A stretch of DNA of 64,000 nucleotides. Source: Paenibacillus donghaensis (GTDB lineage: Bacteria; Bacillota; Bacilli; Paenibacillales; Paenibacillaceae). Position numbers and translations under genes: made by a program. Under the pieces are notes generated by a model. That model was given only the letters and a program-made list of their open reading frames with translations. It searched no databases and had not been told where the DNA came from. This document shows, piece after piece, positions 25,742-34,133 of the stretch; position 1 is the stretch's first letter, and every line of letters starts with the position of its first letter. The stretch is taken from NCBI RefSeq assembly GCF_002192415.1, contig NZ_CP021780.1, positions 2,542,001-2,606,000 on the forward strand, given 5' to 3'.

Positions 25742-26101
25742 ATGGCATTTATGATCGCCCAGCGGGCGTTTATTAAAGTCAATCTGATTACGATGGTTGA
25801 GCAGAACAGAGGATACGGATATGAGATGCTGGAGGAAATGCGGCGGGATTTCAAGCCTTACGGCTATTCTCCTCCCCAGAGTGAAATCTACCGGGCACTG
25901 CATGAGCTGGTTCAGCAGGGGATACTATACCGCACCAAGCAGCTTAAAGGGAATGATCCCAAGGTGGATTTCCAGGAAATTGTACTTTATCATTTCACAC
26001 CGGATGGGGAAGAGAAAGCCAAGCTGTACAAAAAGCAGGTCAAAACCGATTTGGACCGCTGTCTGGGAATTCTTAATAAAGCAGTTGCAGATAATTACTA
26101 A
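25742..26101 (+). CDS. Replication terminator protein (RTP) homologue
   Basis: The 119-aa winged-helix protein aligns without gaps of note to Bacillus subtilis RTP as I recall it: QRAFIKVNLITMVEQ, the recognition-helix region SEIYRALHELVQQGIL, IVLYHF, and the dimerising C-terminal helix KLYKKQVKTDLDRC ending in ADNY. RTP binds Ter sites as paired dimers and blocks DnaB helicase from one side. The ATG at 25742 with AAGGAGG eight nt upstream is the start; length is close to the 122 aa of RTP. No Ter-like sequence was recognised nearby. A transcriptional role is an alternative. Confidence 0.82.
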   Translation: MAFMIAQRAFIKVNLITMVEQNRGYGYEMLEEMRRDFKPYGYSPPQSEIYRALHELVQQGILYRTKQLKGNDPKVDFQEIVLYHFTPDGEEKAKLYKKQVKTDLDRCLGILNKAVADNY

Positions 26102-26261
26102 CTGCGGCGGACTGCAATTATAAATCTTCCACTTTATCGTTCTCGGCAATCAATCCTCTTCTGGTTAGAAACTGGAACCATTGTAATATTTTCAGAGGCG
26201 GTCAGGCCTGTTATAATAATTACTGCCGGAATATTGCAGTATACACTTGGAGGTTGTACAG

Positions 26262-26645
26262 ATGATGGACGAACATATGAAACGCCGGTTGGACAAGCAG
26301 AGAAAGCTGTTCAGCCAGCTCGGTATTACGCTTGACGCACTATCGATACACGAGAAAGAATTTAATACGAAGCTTCGCGGCTACGATGCGGAAGAAGTAG
26401 ACACTTTTCTGGACAGCGTAATTAAAGATTATGAACGTTTCTATGCAACGATCGCCGATCTGATGGACAAATGGCAGGAGCAGCAGATCGAGCTGCGTGA
26501 CCTGAAGAATGAGCCTAAGATTTCGCCGCCTGCAGCGGTGGTAAGAGGTGTGAATCCGCTTGAGCTGGAAGAGATTATAGTGAATCTGGAAAGTACGGTG
26601 CGCCAATTGAAGGATAAGCTGCCCCAGAGCGAAGGATATCTTTAA
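26262..26645 (+). CDS. DivIVA-domain coiled-coil protein
   Basis: The 127-aa protein contains the DivIVA/GpsB N-terminal signature around residues 30-62 (ALSIHEKEFNTKLRGYDAEE, then VDTFLDSVIKDYE), followed by a coiled coil, a Pro-rich linker and a second helix. DivIVA-type proteins recognise curved membrane or division-site partners. It is close to GpsB in size but has a longer N-terminal extension and a different C-terminus, so the exact subfamily is uncertain. ATG at 26262 with GGAGG eight nt upstream. The large kinase gene follows after 34 bp and may be co-transcribed. Confidence 0.82.
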   Translation: MMDEHMKRRLDKQRKLFSQLGITLDALSIHEKEFNTKLRGYDAEEVDTFLDSVIKDYERFYATIADLMDKWQEQQIELRDLKNEPKISPPAAVVRGVNPLELEEIIVNLESTVRQLKDKLPQSEGYL

Positions 26646-26679
26646 TTAAATCTTAAAAAAGAATTTATAAGGATGTACG

Positions 26680-29445
26680 ATGGAGGTTAGTCTGTTGTTC
26701 GACAATGAATCCAGGAGCCTGAAGATTCGCGGCAAGATCGCTCTGGGATACCTTATGATTCTGGTCATGCTTGGCCTGTTCCTGGTCATTGTATCGAGCA
26801 GAATTAAGGATCTGGAGCAGGAGACCGTCTTCTTGAGTGACCATGATATGCAGGTTCATGAGCTTACATATCTGATTGAGAAAAATGTGCTGGATATGGA
26901 AACCGGACAGCGGGGATATGCCTTAACAGGGGATACGGAGTATCTGGACCCTTACAATAACGGACTGGTGGAATGGCGGATTAATTATGCCAAGCTGCGT
27001 AAGCTGATCTCTGATAATCCGGCCCAGATTGAGAATTTATCCAATATCAAAACAAACATTGAGAAATGGGTGACAATTGCCGGTCAAAATGTCATTGAGC
27101 TGAAACGGGCCGGCGATGATGAAGCCGTCAATGCGTATTTCAAAGATGATGCAGGCAAGGCCGTGATAGATCTGATCCGCAATCAGTCCGATTATTTCCG
27201 TGACAATGAACGCAAGCTGACTTCAGAGCGGATCACAGAGCTGAAGTCAGGTAACGACAAGCTCCTGATTACAATGTACGTGCTCTGGAGTCTGGTTGCA
27301 CTGCTGGCGACGATTATTACCTATGTGATTTCAGGCAGTATAGTAAATCCGCTGCGCAGTGTTATTCAAGCGATCCATGAGATTGCCAGCGGAGGGAGTC
27401 GGTCTGAGCGAATCGTGGTCCGTACCCATGATGAGATTTACGATCTGGGAAGTGCGACCAACAGTTTGCTGGATACGGTTCAACAGGAGCAATGGGGCAG
27501 CGAGCGGTTGAGCCATATGTCCTCGCTATTGCAGGAGGTCACCAATCTTCCGCAGCTCTGCCGAACCTTTATGAACAAAATAGCGGAAACCTTCGAGATG
27601 CAGTATGGCGTGATCTATGTACTGAACGACCTGAAGAAATATGAACGCTGTTATTCATATGCAGGCACCAGAAATGAGGAAGTCGCAATGGGTGTGAATC
27701 AGTTTGCACCCGGTGAAGGCCTGATTGGGGAATGTGCAAGGGATCAGCGGGTACGTGTTCTAACCGAGCTGCCACAGGATTATATCAGTATCAATACCGG
27801 GCTGGCACGTGTTGCCCCACGTTATGCGATCATTGCCCCTGTGGTATTCGAGAACAGGACGCTGGCCGTTCTTGAGCTGGCCTCCTTAAATGCCTGGCCC
27901 GCTTATCGTTTGGAATTGCTGTCCGAGCTGCTGAACATGACAGGGGTAACGATGAATTCGGTGATGACCCGGGTGGAGATTCAGAAGCTGTACAGCAAGT
28001 CACAGGAGAAGAATAAAGAACTGGAGATTCAGTCTGAGGAATTGCAGGTGCAGTCTGAAGAATTGCAGGTTCAGGCCGAAGAGCTGCAAAGCTATTCCCA
28101 GGAACTTCTTATTCTGAACAAGGAACTGAAGAATCAGAAGGCGGTAGCAGAGAATGCAGCGGAAGAGCTGGAGAAATACAATGAGCAGCTGCAACTGAGC
28201 TCAAGGTACAAATCGGAGTTTCTGGCCAATATGTCCCATGAGCTGCGTACTCCGCTGAACAGCATGCTGATCCTGTCACAACTGCTAAACGAGAATCGAA
28301 ATGGAACCCTGACCGACGAGGAGCAGACCTATACTTCCGTGATTTATTCTTCAGGAACAGACCTGCTTAATCTGATCAATGATATTCTTGATCTGTCGAA
28401 GGTGGAAGCCGGGAAGATACTGGTGGAGGTCGACGCCGTCAATCTTACTGAATTGCCTGCTCTGCTGCGTGGTTATTTCGACAAGACCGCAGAGCAGGAG
28501 AACCTTACCTTTACGATTGAAATAAGTGCAGAGGTGCCGGAACTGTTCTATACAGATGAGATGCGCTTGCATCAGATCCTGCGCAATCTGTTATCCAATG
28601 CCTTCAAGTTCACAGAACAAGGCAGTGTCCAGCTAACTTTGACGAGATTGGAAGCGGTTCAGCTCAATGCTTATACTTCAGCTGAACCTGTTCTTGCCTT
28701 TGCGGTTAAGGACAGCGGTGTTGGAGTCTCTGTGAAGAACCAGGAGCTGATCTTTGAAGCCTTCCGTCAAGCCGACGGCTCTACAACTCGCAAGTACGGC
28801 GGTACCGGGTTAGGTCTATCTATATCGCTCCAGCTGGCCCAATTGCTTGGAGGCCATGTTGAACTCGACAGCATCGCAGGCTCCGGCAGTACCTTCACTT
28901 TGTATCTTCCTTGCCGGGAGCAAGAGCCGGAAGAAGAGCCGGAAGCGGCGGAGACGGAGGCTCTCTTGGCAGAGCCGGTGCAAGAAGAGAGTATTCCTGC
29001 CCAACCAGCAGTTGGCGGCAGCAGGCAGACAGATATGGAGTTTCAACAGCTGCAAGGCAAAACGGTGCTGATCGTTGATGATGATGAACGTAACATTTAT
29101 GCGCTTCAGCGGGGACTTGCCCCTTATGAGATGAATATTCTAAGCGCGCATAGCGGCTACGAATGCTTGCAGATCATCAGAGAGCAGCCGGACGTGGACA
29201 TTGTTTTGCTGGACATCATGATGCCCAATCTGGATGGGTATGATACCTTGTCCATCATCCGTGATGAGCTTGGACTTCCGAAGCTGCCGATCATTGCAAT
29301 TTCTGCCAAGACCATGAAGGAAGAACGGGAGAAATGCCTGAATGCAGGTGCCAATGATTTCATGAGCAAGCCGGTCGATATTAAAGATGTGGTATCCCGG
29401 ATGTACCTCTGGCTGGCGGTTAACCCTTCCTTAACGGACTTTTAG
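26680..29445 (+). CDS. Hybrid sensor histidine kinase with C-terminal receiver
   Basis: A 921-aa membrane sensor: membrane helix (about 22-42), CHASE3-like extracytoplasmic domain (about 45-190), second helix (about 193-215), HAMP, GAF domain (about 280-430), a Glu/Gln-rich coiled coil built on SEELQVQ repeats (about 445-510), HisKA with His520 in NMSHELRTP, HATPase (DLSKVEAGK, N-box NLLSNAFKFT, GTGLGLS) and a receiver with phospho-acceptor Asp845 (VLLDIMMPN). There is no output domain, so the phosphate is probably passed to another protein. The ATG at 26680 is used; a TTG at 26695 with GGAGG is an alternative. Confidence 0.92.
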   Translation: MEVSLLFDNESRSLKIRGKIALGYLMILVMLGLFLVIVSSRIKDLEQETVFLSDHDMQVHELTYLIEKNVLDMETGQRGYALTGDTEYLDPYNNGLVEWRINYAKLRKLISDNPAQIENLSNIKTNIEKWVTIAGQNVIELKRAGDDEAVNAYFKDDAGKAVIDLIRNQSDYFRDNERKLTSERITELKSGNDKLLITMYVLWSLVALLATIITYVISGSIVNPLRSVIQAIHEIASGGSRSERIVVRTHDEIYDLGSATNSLLDTVQQEQWGSERLSHMSSLLQEVTNLPQLCRTFMNKIAETFEMQYGVIYVLNDLKKYERCYSYAGTRNEEVAMGVNQFAPGEGLIGECARDQRVRVLTELPQDYISINTGLARVAPRYAIIAPVVFENRTLAVLELASLNAWPAYRLELLSELLNMTGVTMNSVMTRVEIQKLYSKSQEKNKELEIQSEELQVQSEELQVQAEELQSYSQELLILNKELKNQKAVAENAAEELEKYNEQLQLSSRYKSEFLANMSHELRTPLNSMLILSQLLNENRNGTLTDEEQTYTSVIYSSGTDLLNLINDILDLSKVEAGKILVEVDAVNLTELPALLRGYFDKTAEQENLTFTIEISAEVPELFYTDEMRLHQILRNLLSNAFKFTEQGSVQLTLTRLEAVQLNAYTSAEPVLAFAVKDSGVGVSVKNQELIFEAFRQADGSTTRKYGGTGLGLSISLQLAQLLGGHVELDSIAGSGSTFTLYLPCREQEPEEEPEAAETEALLAEPVQEESIPAQPAVGGSRQTDMEFQQLQGKTVLIVDDDERNIYALQRGLAPYEMNILSAHSGYECLQIIREQPDVDIVLLDIMMPNLDGYDTLSIIRDELGLPKLPIIAISAKTMKEEREKCLNAGANDFMSKPVDIKDVVSRMYLWLAVNPSLTDF

Positions 29446-29475
29446 CGTGTCCGCTTGACATTTCAAAAAACACCA

Positions 29476-29504
29476 TTGACGATATAACTCTTATCCTTTA
29501 TGAT
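29476..29504 (+). promoter_or_regulatory. Sigma-A promoter of the RAT leader
   Basis: TTGACG and TATGAT are separated by exactly 17 bp. Transcription should start near 29511, at the perfect palindrome ATAAATGATCATTTAT (29511-29526), and run through the RAT and terminator hairpins. Confidence 0.75.
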
Positions 29505-29533
29505 AAGTTCATAAATGATCATTTATAGTTCAG

Positions 29534-29562
29534 TGGCGTGTTACCGTTATGGGCATGAGCCA
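29534..29562 (+). promoter_or_regulatory. RAT-like antiterminator hairpin
   Basis: The RNA folds as a ribonucleic antiterminator of the BglG/LicT/SacY class: lower stem TGGC/GCCA, asymmetric internal loops GTGTTA and GCATGA, upper stem CC/GG with a small loop. The loops resemble those of known RATs (TTGTTA and GCAAAA types). Its 3' strand (29558-29562) is also the 5' end of the terminator stem, so the two structures exclude each other. The gene just downstream encodes exactly the domain that binds RAT. Confidence 0.7.
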
Positions 29563-29600
29563 AGAACTGTCTCCTAGAGAGATGGTTCTTGGCTTTTTTT
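29558..29600 (+). terminator. Leader terminator controlled by the RAT hairpin
   Basis: AGCCAAGAAC and GTTCTTGGCT form a perfect 10-bp stem followed by seven T residues. It lies between the promoter at 29476 and the coding start at 29642, i.e. in the leader, so it is an attenuator and not the end of the kinase gene alone. Confidence 0.85.
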
Positions 29601-29641
29601 GTTGCCTGCAGGTCGATGCCACAGAGAGAGGGGGAGAGTTC

Positions 29642-29827
29642 TTGTCACGGGGAAGCGGGCAATATCAGGTACAACGGGTTATTGGAAGCAACGTTGTTAT
29701 GGTTCAAGGAGACCGGAATGGCAAGGAATATGTGATTATCGGCAAAGGCATCGGTTTCGCGGTGAAGGGCACTGGCATCATTGAAGTGGACGACCCGCGG
29801 ATTGAGAAGATCAATAAGTTAATCTAA
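29642..29827 (+). CDS. Stand-alone CAT RNA-binding domain antiterminator (61 aa)
   Basis: The protein reads YQVQRVIGSNVVMVQGDRNG, then KEYVIIGKGIGFAVKGTG and ends after DDPRIEKINKLI. This is the co-antiterminator (CAT) domain of BglG/LicT/GlcT-type proteins, which binds RAT hairpins as a dimer. The two PTS regulation domains that normally follow are absent; a stop codon comes right after the CAT domain. TTG at 29642 with GGGGGAG five nt upstream is the start; the longer frame from 29549 would translate the terminator. It would activate its own synthesis by binding the leader RAT. No PTS gene is adjacent. Confidence 0.82.
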   Translation: MSRGSGQYQVQRVIGSNVVMVQGDRNGKEYVIIGKGIGFAVKGTGIIEVDDPRIEKINKLI

Positions 29828-29845
29828 CCCAAATCTTAACAAGTG

Positions 29846-29886
29846 GAAACGGCTTCGCCGTCCTTTTAAAAGGTCGGCGACGTTTC
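29846..29886 (+). other. Strong hairpin without T run after the antiterminator gene
   Basis: GAAACG pairs with CGTTTC and, inside it, CGCCGTCCTTTT with AAAAGGTCGGCG (one mismatch). No uridine run follows, so it is either a 3'-stabilising structure or an inefficient terminator. Confidence 0.5.
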
Positions 29887-29947
29887 AGCGAGAAATAGAA
29901 GGATAATTTATGGCGTGAAACATATAAATTCTTATATTTTAAGATAG

Positions 29948-29974
29948 GCAGCCCTTTTAAAGGGCTGCTTTTTT
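29948..29974 (+). terminator. Terminator upstream of the ECF operon
   Basis: GCAGCCCTTTTAAAGGGCTGC is a near-perfect 21-nt palindromic stem-loop (shown as one element of positions 29948-29968) followed by TTTTTT. It ends the antiterminator transcript before the ECF sigma operon. Confidence 0.85.
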
Positions 29975-30057
29975 GCGTATTCTTACATTACTATGATACA
30001 AAAAACGGGCAGCGTCCGTCTTACTTATAGCTGCAGCTGATAAGGAGGATTTACACA

Positions 30058-30576
30058 ATGGAATTTCCAGAAGAAGACCACTTTCGTTCCGTATTTTATG
30101 AACATTATCCTATAGTGAAACGCAAGCTCACCGCACTGGTCCGTGATGAAACGGCAGCCGATGATCTCGCGCAGGAGGTATTCCTGAGGTTGTACCGTAA
30201 TCCGCCGGATGAGCCGGGTGCGCTGGGGGGCTGGCTGCACAGAGTGCTGACCCGGATCGGATATGATTATTTGGAGAAAAAGGGAAGAGAACGCAAGCTG
30301 CAAACGAAGCAAGAATTGTTCTACGATACCCAAAACTCCCCGCCAAGCGGGGAAGATGCCCTCTTAAGCAAGCTGGATCAGGAGGATGTCCGCCTATGGC
30401 TGAACGAGCTGCCTGAACGGGACCGGAACGCACTGCTGCTCCGGTACTCCGGCTACAGCTATGCGGAGATTGCGGGAGAGCTTGGCGTGAAGCCGCCGAT
30501 GGTGGGTACCCTGCTGCACCGGGCGACCCAGAAGCTGCGCCATCATGCGGTGCAGACCTTGCCCCGGATGGAATAA
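30058..30576 (+). CDS. ECF RNA polymerase sigma factor
   Basis: The 172-aa protein has region 2 (VFYEHYPIVKRKLTALV, then DDLAQEVFLRLYRN) and region 4 (LNELPERDRNALLLRYSGYS followed by AEIAGELGVK, a helix-turn-helix). It lacks region 3, as expected for extracytoplasmic-function sigma factors. ATG at 30058 follows AAGGAGG. Next in the operon is a membrane protein that is probably its antagonist, then an ABC exporter. ECF sigma factors of this arrangement often answer to envelope stress or antimicrobial compounds; the trigger is not visible. Confidence 0.9.
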   Translation: MEFPEEDHFRSVFYEHYPIVKRKLTALVRDETAADDLAQEVFLRLYRNPPDEPGALGGWLHRVLTRIGYDYLEKKGRERKLQTKQELFYDTQNSPPSGEDALLSKLDQEDVRLWLNELPERDRNALLLRYSGYSYAEIAGELGVKPPMVGTLLHRATQKLRHHAVQTLPRME

Positions 30577-30645
30577 GCTGCAAGTCGGACAGATAGCACA
30601 CGGCAATACTTAAGTTTAGGTTTCCAAAGGAGGATATATCTAATC

Positions 30646-31788
30646 ATGAACAAACCATCGTTGAACTCAGATAAAGATAAAGATAAAGAAAAAGAACAAA
30701 CCGATCTGGCCTGGTTCAAGCTGCAGGCTGCTCTGGCAGAGGAGCCCGAGAATATAAAATGGGCTGCTTGGGGTCAGAACACACAACGTAGCTCGGCGGC
30801 TGAAGGCCAGATTAGCCAAGACAATGCAGCGATAATAATTACTGCAGAACCCGCTCAAGCATCTGTTCAACCAACCGCTGCTACGATATCCATCACCGCA
30901 ACCGGCGCCCGAAGACGCCGCAAGATGAGCCGGCGCAGCAAATGGGCAACGGCAGCAGCCGGTGTTGCCGTCTTCGCGGCCATTCTGGCTACGCCAGTAG
31001 GCAATACCGCAATGGCTGCGATCCTGAACCAGTTCCGTATGCAGGAGGTTACGGTCGTGGACGAAAGTGATCTGCGCAATATTTTTGATCAGGTGAATGG
31101 TGGCAAGCCCGGCAATGTCAATGAAATGATGAACAAATTCGGCTCGTTTAGCGACTCTTACGGTCTTATTGGCGGCAAGGTGCTGCCGAGTCAAGTGAAG
31201 GAGAAGCTTGGCTACAGTCCGCCGTCAGGAATTGAGCTTCGGGAGGACGTGTCTGCTTATATTAATTTTTCACGTGAGCTTACAATGAGATTCAAAATTG
31301 ACGAAGTGAATGATATGATGAAACGCCTGGGTGCAACCGAGCTGCTGCCGCAGTCTGTGGATGACAAGCCTATCACCTTGCATATTCCGGAGACAGTGAG
31401 TTATGAGCTCTCCACTGACCAAGATCATTGGGCGAGCCTCTCGCAGATGAATACCCCTACGGTTCATGTAGACCCTTCGATTGAAGTGGAAGAAGCGCTG
31501 GCCGCAGTGGTTGAATTTCCGCTTCTGCCCGATTATATGAAGACCAGTCTGCAGCAGAGCCGCATCTTGTCGGGTGAAATTCCGATGCCTCTGGTTACAG
31601 ACGCGGATTCTGAACGGATCTCCGTGAATGGAACGCCGGTTATTCTGCAAGCAAGAGATTACTCAGAAGGTATGATCTATTCCGCTACCTGGTCCAAAGA
31701 TGGCCAAATCTTTAGCCTCGAAGGCGGAACGGTTTACCCGGATAAAGAGAAGTTTATGGCACAGCTGCAGGAGTTGATTACTTCATGA
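30646..31788 (+). CDS. Membrane protein, likely anti-sigma partner of the ECF factor
   Basis: The 380-aa protein has a hydrophilic N-terminal part (about 1-90, with a KDKDKEKE run and SRRSKW just before the membrane), one membrane segment (about 103-125) and a large outside domain of about 250 residues. This topology is that of anti-sigma factors and their sensor domains, but no ZAS zinc motif (HxxxCxxC) is present. The C-terminal part (YSATWSKDGQIFSLEGGTVY) resembles DUF4367-type domains. It follows the sigma gene by 69 bp and overlaps the ABC ATPase gene by 4 nt. Confidence 0.7.
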   Translation: MNKPSLNSDKDKDKEKEQTDLAWFKLQAALAEEPENIKWAAWGQNTQRSSAAEGQISQDNAAIIITAEPAQASVQPTAATISITATGARRRRKMSRRSKWATAAAGVAVFAAILATPVGNTAMAAILNQFRMQEVTVVDESDLRNIFDQVNGGKPGNVNEMMNKFGSFSDSYGLIGGKVLPSQVKEKLGYSPPSGIELREDVSAYINFSRELTMRFKIDEVNDMMKRLGATELLPQSVDDKPITLHIPETVSYELSTDQDHWASLSQMNTPTVHVDPSIEVEEALAAVVEFPLLPDYMKTSLQQSRILSGEIPMPLVTDADSERISVNGTPVILQARDYSEGMIYSATWSKDGQIFSLEGGTVYPDKEKFMAQLQELITS

Positions 31789-32759
31789 GCACTCCGGCCA
31801 TCGAAGCCGTCTCCTTAACCAAGGAATATGACAACGGGCGCGGCTGCCGGAATGTAACCATTACTGTAGGGAAAGGGGAAGCCTTCGGCTTCCTCGGCCC
31901 CAATGGTGCCGGCAAAAGTACCTTTGTCAAAATGCTTGTGGGTCTGATTCACCCCACCGCTGGCAGCGCAACATTGTTTGGGCACAAGATCGGAACCCTT
32001 GAAGCCAAGGGTCAAATGGGTTATCTGCCAGAGCTGTACCGATATCAGGAATGGCTGACTGGTGAGGAAGTGGTCCGACTGCACGCCCGGCTATGCCGGA
32101 TAGAACGTTCTGTAGCTGATAAGCGAATACCTGAACTGCTTCAAGAGGTTGGAATCGGCCAACGCGGTAAAGACCGGGTCAAGCATTATTCCAAAGGAAT
32201 GCAGCAGCGTCTGGGTCTGGCTTGTGCGCTGGTGAATGATCCGGCCATCCTGTTTCTGGACGAACCCTCCTCGGCGATGGACCCGATCGGCCGCAAGGAA
32301 GTGCGCAGTTTGCTTGAGAAGCTGAAGGGGCGAGGGATCACGATCTTTCTGAATTCACATCTGCTGGGCGATGTGGAATCGCTGTGTGACCGGATGGCCT
32401 TGCTGAACAATGGTGAAATCCTTCGTCATGGCAAGGTAAATGAGATTCTGAACAAGCGAAAGAGCTGGCTTTTTAAAGTCGGTGGCTATTCGCCTGTTCT
32501 GCTGTCCTGGCTTAATGAATTTACGGGCTTGTTCCTGAAGCTGGCACAGCCGAACGACATCTCAGGGCAGCATGTGCAGGATGAAAGCATAGTTTGGCTG
32601 GAGGCCGAGCTGGAACACGAAGAGCAGGTGGGCTGGATTACCCGTCTGCTTATGGAACAGGGAATGATCCTCTATGAGGTGTCGCGACAGAAAGAACATT
32701 TGGAGGAATGGTTCATGAACGAAGTATCCGGACTGAACCACAGGGGTGAAGCAGAATGA
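31785..32759 (+). CDS. ABC-2 exporter ATP-binding protein
   Basis: The 324-aa protein has Walker A GPNGAGKST, signature YSKGMQQRLGLACALV, Walker B ILFLDEPSSAMDP and H-loop LNSHLLGDVE, followed by a C-terminal extension of about 100 residues, the pattern of drug/bacteriocin ABC-2 exporters (CcmA/NatA type). Start ATG at 31785 overlaps the previous stop (ATGA), and its own end overlaps the permease start by 4 nt, so the three genes are translationally coupled. Substrate unknown; regulated by the ECF sigma factor by inference. Confidence 0.9.
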   Translation: MSTPAIEAVSLTKEYDNGRGCRNVTITVGKGEAFGFLGPNGAGKSTFVKMLVGLIHPTAGSATLFGHKIGTLEAKGQMGYLPELYRYQEWLTGEEVVRLHARLCRIERSVADKRIPELLQEVGIGQRGKDRVKHYSKGMQQRLGLACALVNDPAILFLDEPSSAMDPIGRKEVRSLLEKLKGRGITIFLNSHLLGDVESLCDRMALLNNGEILRHGKVNEILNKRKSWLFKVGGYSPVLLSWLNEFTGLFLKLAQPNDISGQHVQDESIVWLEAELEHEEQVGWITRLLMEQGMILYEVSRQKEHLEEWFMNEVSGLNHRGEAE

Positions 32760-33637
32760 GGACTGTATGGGGAATGACCTGGAAAGAGCTGCTGCGTAAA
32801 CGGGTGATGATGTTGACTCTGCTGATGACTTTAGTGTTTCTGGTCGTTTTTTGGTTTGTGACGTCAACTATTGGAGCAAGCGGGGGACCTAGCAGCAATT
32901 TATCAGGTGGAGAAGCACTGATCTATCGATTTACGAACGGCGCCTTTATGCTGACATTGGGGTACTTTTTTGGTGCATTTGTGATTGCTTTTCTTGCAAT
33001 ATTCAGCTCGTTCTCGGCGATAGCCGGTGAGGCAGAGCAGGGGGTGATGCAGGCGATGCTGCCACGACCGATTCCGCGCTGGAAGTGGTATGCCGGACGC
33101 TGGCTAGGTTATGTAACCTTGGGTATGGGGTATGCTTTATTCTTATTCGCGGCCATTCTAATCGTTACACAGTTCCACGCTGCAATACCCAGAGACCCAG
33201 TAGTTTTGCTGCAGAGCTTCCTGCTCTTCTCTTCCGTGGTTCCGCTATTAATTACCGTGTCCATGCTGGGCTCTACGCTATTCTCGGGATTGGGGAACGG
33301 GGTGTTCATGACCATGCTGTATGGAGCAAGCTGGCTGGGCGGTATGGTGGATAAAGTAAGCAGTTCACTCCCGCTAGAGGAGGAAGGCCTGCGTACCTTG
33401 AACAATATGACCGGATTCATGTCCCTGCTGATGCCTGTAGATGGTCTTCAGCGGCGTATGCTCTCAGAACTCTTAAGCATTAAAGAGCTGGGTGGGGTAG
33501 CCAATTTAAACTTCAGCATGAATATGTTTTTCGACTTTAAGACGGTTCCCAGCAATAGTTTCATCATATATACCGTGTGCTATACAATTGTCGCATTTCT
33601 AATCGGTGTTCTGCGGTTCCAGCGTAAAGATCTGTAA
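32756..33637 (+). CDS. ABC-2 type permease
   Basis: The 293-aa protein has a short cytosolic N-terminus and six predicted membrane segments (about residues 18-36, 65-85, 115-135, 147-167, 175-195 and 270-288), with the amphipathic region AGEAEQGVMQAMLPRPIPRW between helices 2 and 3 typical of ABC-2 exporters. It completes the exporter encoded with the ATPase at 31785. The operon ends at a strong convergent terminator. Substrate unknown. Confidence 0.87.
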   Translation: MRTVWGMTWKELLRKRVMMLTLLMTLVFLVVFWFVTSTIGASGGPSSNLSGGEALIYRFTNGAFMLTLGYFFGAFVIAFLAIFSSFSAIAGEAEQGVMQAMLPRPIPRWKWYAGRWLGYVTLGMGYALFLFAAILIVTQFHAAIPRDPVVLLQSFLLFSSVVPLLITVSMLGSTLFSGLGNGVFMTMLYGASWLGGMVDKVSSSLPLEEEGLRTLNNMTGFMSLLMPVDGLQRRMLSELLSIKELGGVANLNFSMNMFFDFKTVPSNSFIIYTVCYTIVAFLIGVLRFQRKDL

Positions 33638-33667
33638 GTTTCTCCCAGACAACAGGAGACTGTGACA

Positions 33668-33714
33668 CGAATAGCCCCAATGCCTTCCGCTGCCGGAAGA
33701 ATTGGGGCTATTCG
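33668..33714. terminator. Long convergent stem-loop
   Basis: CGAATAGCCCCAAT is the exact complement of ATTGGGGCTATTCG, with a second TTCCG/CGGAA stem inside. It lies between the ABC permease (+) and the HxlR gene (-) and could stop transcription from both sides, though no strong T run follows on either strand. Confidence 0.75.
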
Positions 33715-33732
33715 TGCGGGGTATGGGAGTGT

Positions 33733-34059
33733 TCAGCGCTGTTCGGCAAGCTCGATCCAATCGGTTGACCAATTACCAATCTCCCCAAGGATGGGGGCAA
33801 GCGCGATTCCTTTGGCCGTAAGCGAGTATTCAATCCGTACCGGCATTTCAGGATAAACGGTCCGTTGAATAATACCTTCACTTTCCATCTCCTTCAGACG
33901 GTCTGACAGCACCTTGCCACTGAGATTGGACAGGCAGCTCTCGATTTCGCCGAAACGGCGCGGCTGCGGCATCAGCACAAATACGATCAGGGCAACCCAG
34001 CGTTTGCTTAGCAGATCGACGGCTTTCTCAAACCGGGGACACATTTCAAAACCTTCCAT
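33733..34059 (-). CDS. HxlR-family transcriptional regulator
   Basis: The 108-aa winged-helix protein has the HxlR signature: a Cys near the N-terminus (EMCPRFEKAVDLLSKRW), the recognition region FGEIESCLSNLSGKVLSDRL, and the wing EYSLTAKGIALAPIL. Many HxlR proteins sense reactive electrophiles through that N-terminal Cys. The reading frame opens at 34080, but the ATG at 34059 with GAGGTG upstream is favoured. It is transcribed away from the GTP cyclohydrolase II-like gene; the 160-bp gap contains twin boxes that may be its operator. Confidence 0.88.
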   Translation of the reverse strand: MEGFEMCPRFEKAVDLLSKRWVALIVFVLMPQPRRFGEIESCLSNLSGKVLSDRLKEMESEGIIQRTVYPEMPVRIEYSLTAKGIALAPILGEIGNWSTDWIELAEQR

Positions 34060-34089
34060 CGATATCACCTCTACATTCATTATATCATA

Positions 34090-34107
34090 AACTTACATAA
34101 AGTAATC
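34090..34107. promoter_or_regulatory. Twin box 1 in the HxlR / RibA-like divergent promoter
   Basis: AACTTACATAAAGTAATC contains TTAC-N5-GTAA dyad symmetry. A close relative, AACTTACAAATAGTTACT, lies at 34163-34180. The two boxes sit on either side of the promoter, a likely arrangement for control by the adjacent HxlR protein. Confidence 0.45.
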
Positions 34108-34133
34108 ATAATTATTTAAGTATGTTTTATAAC

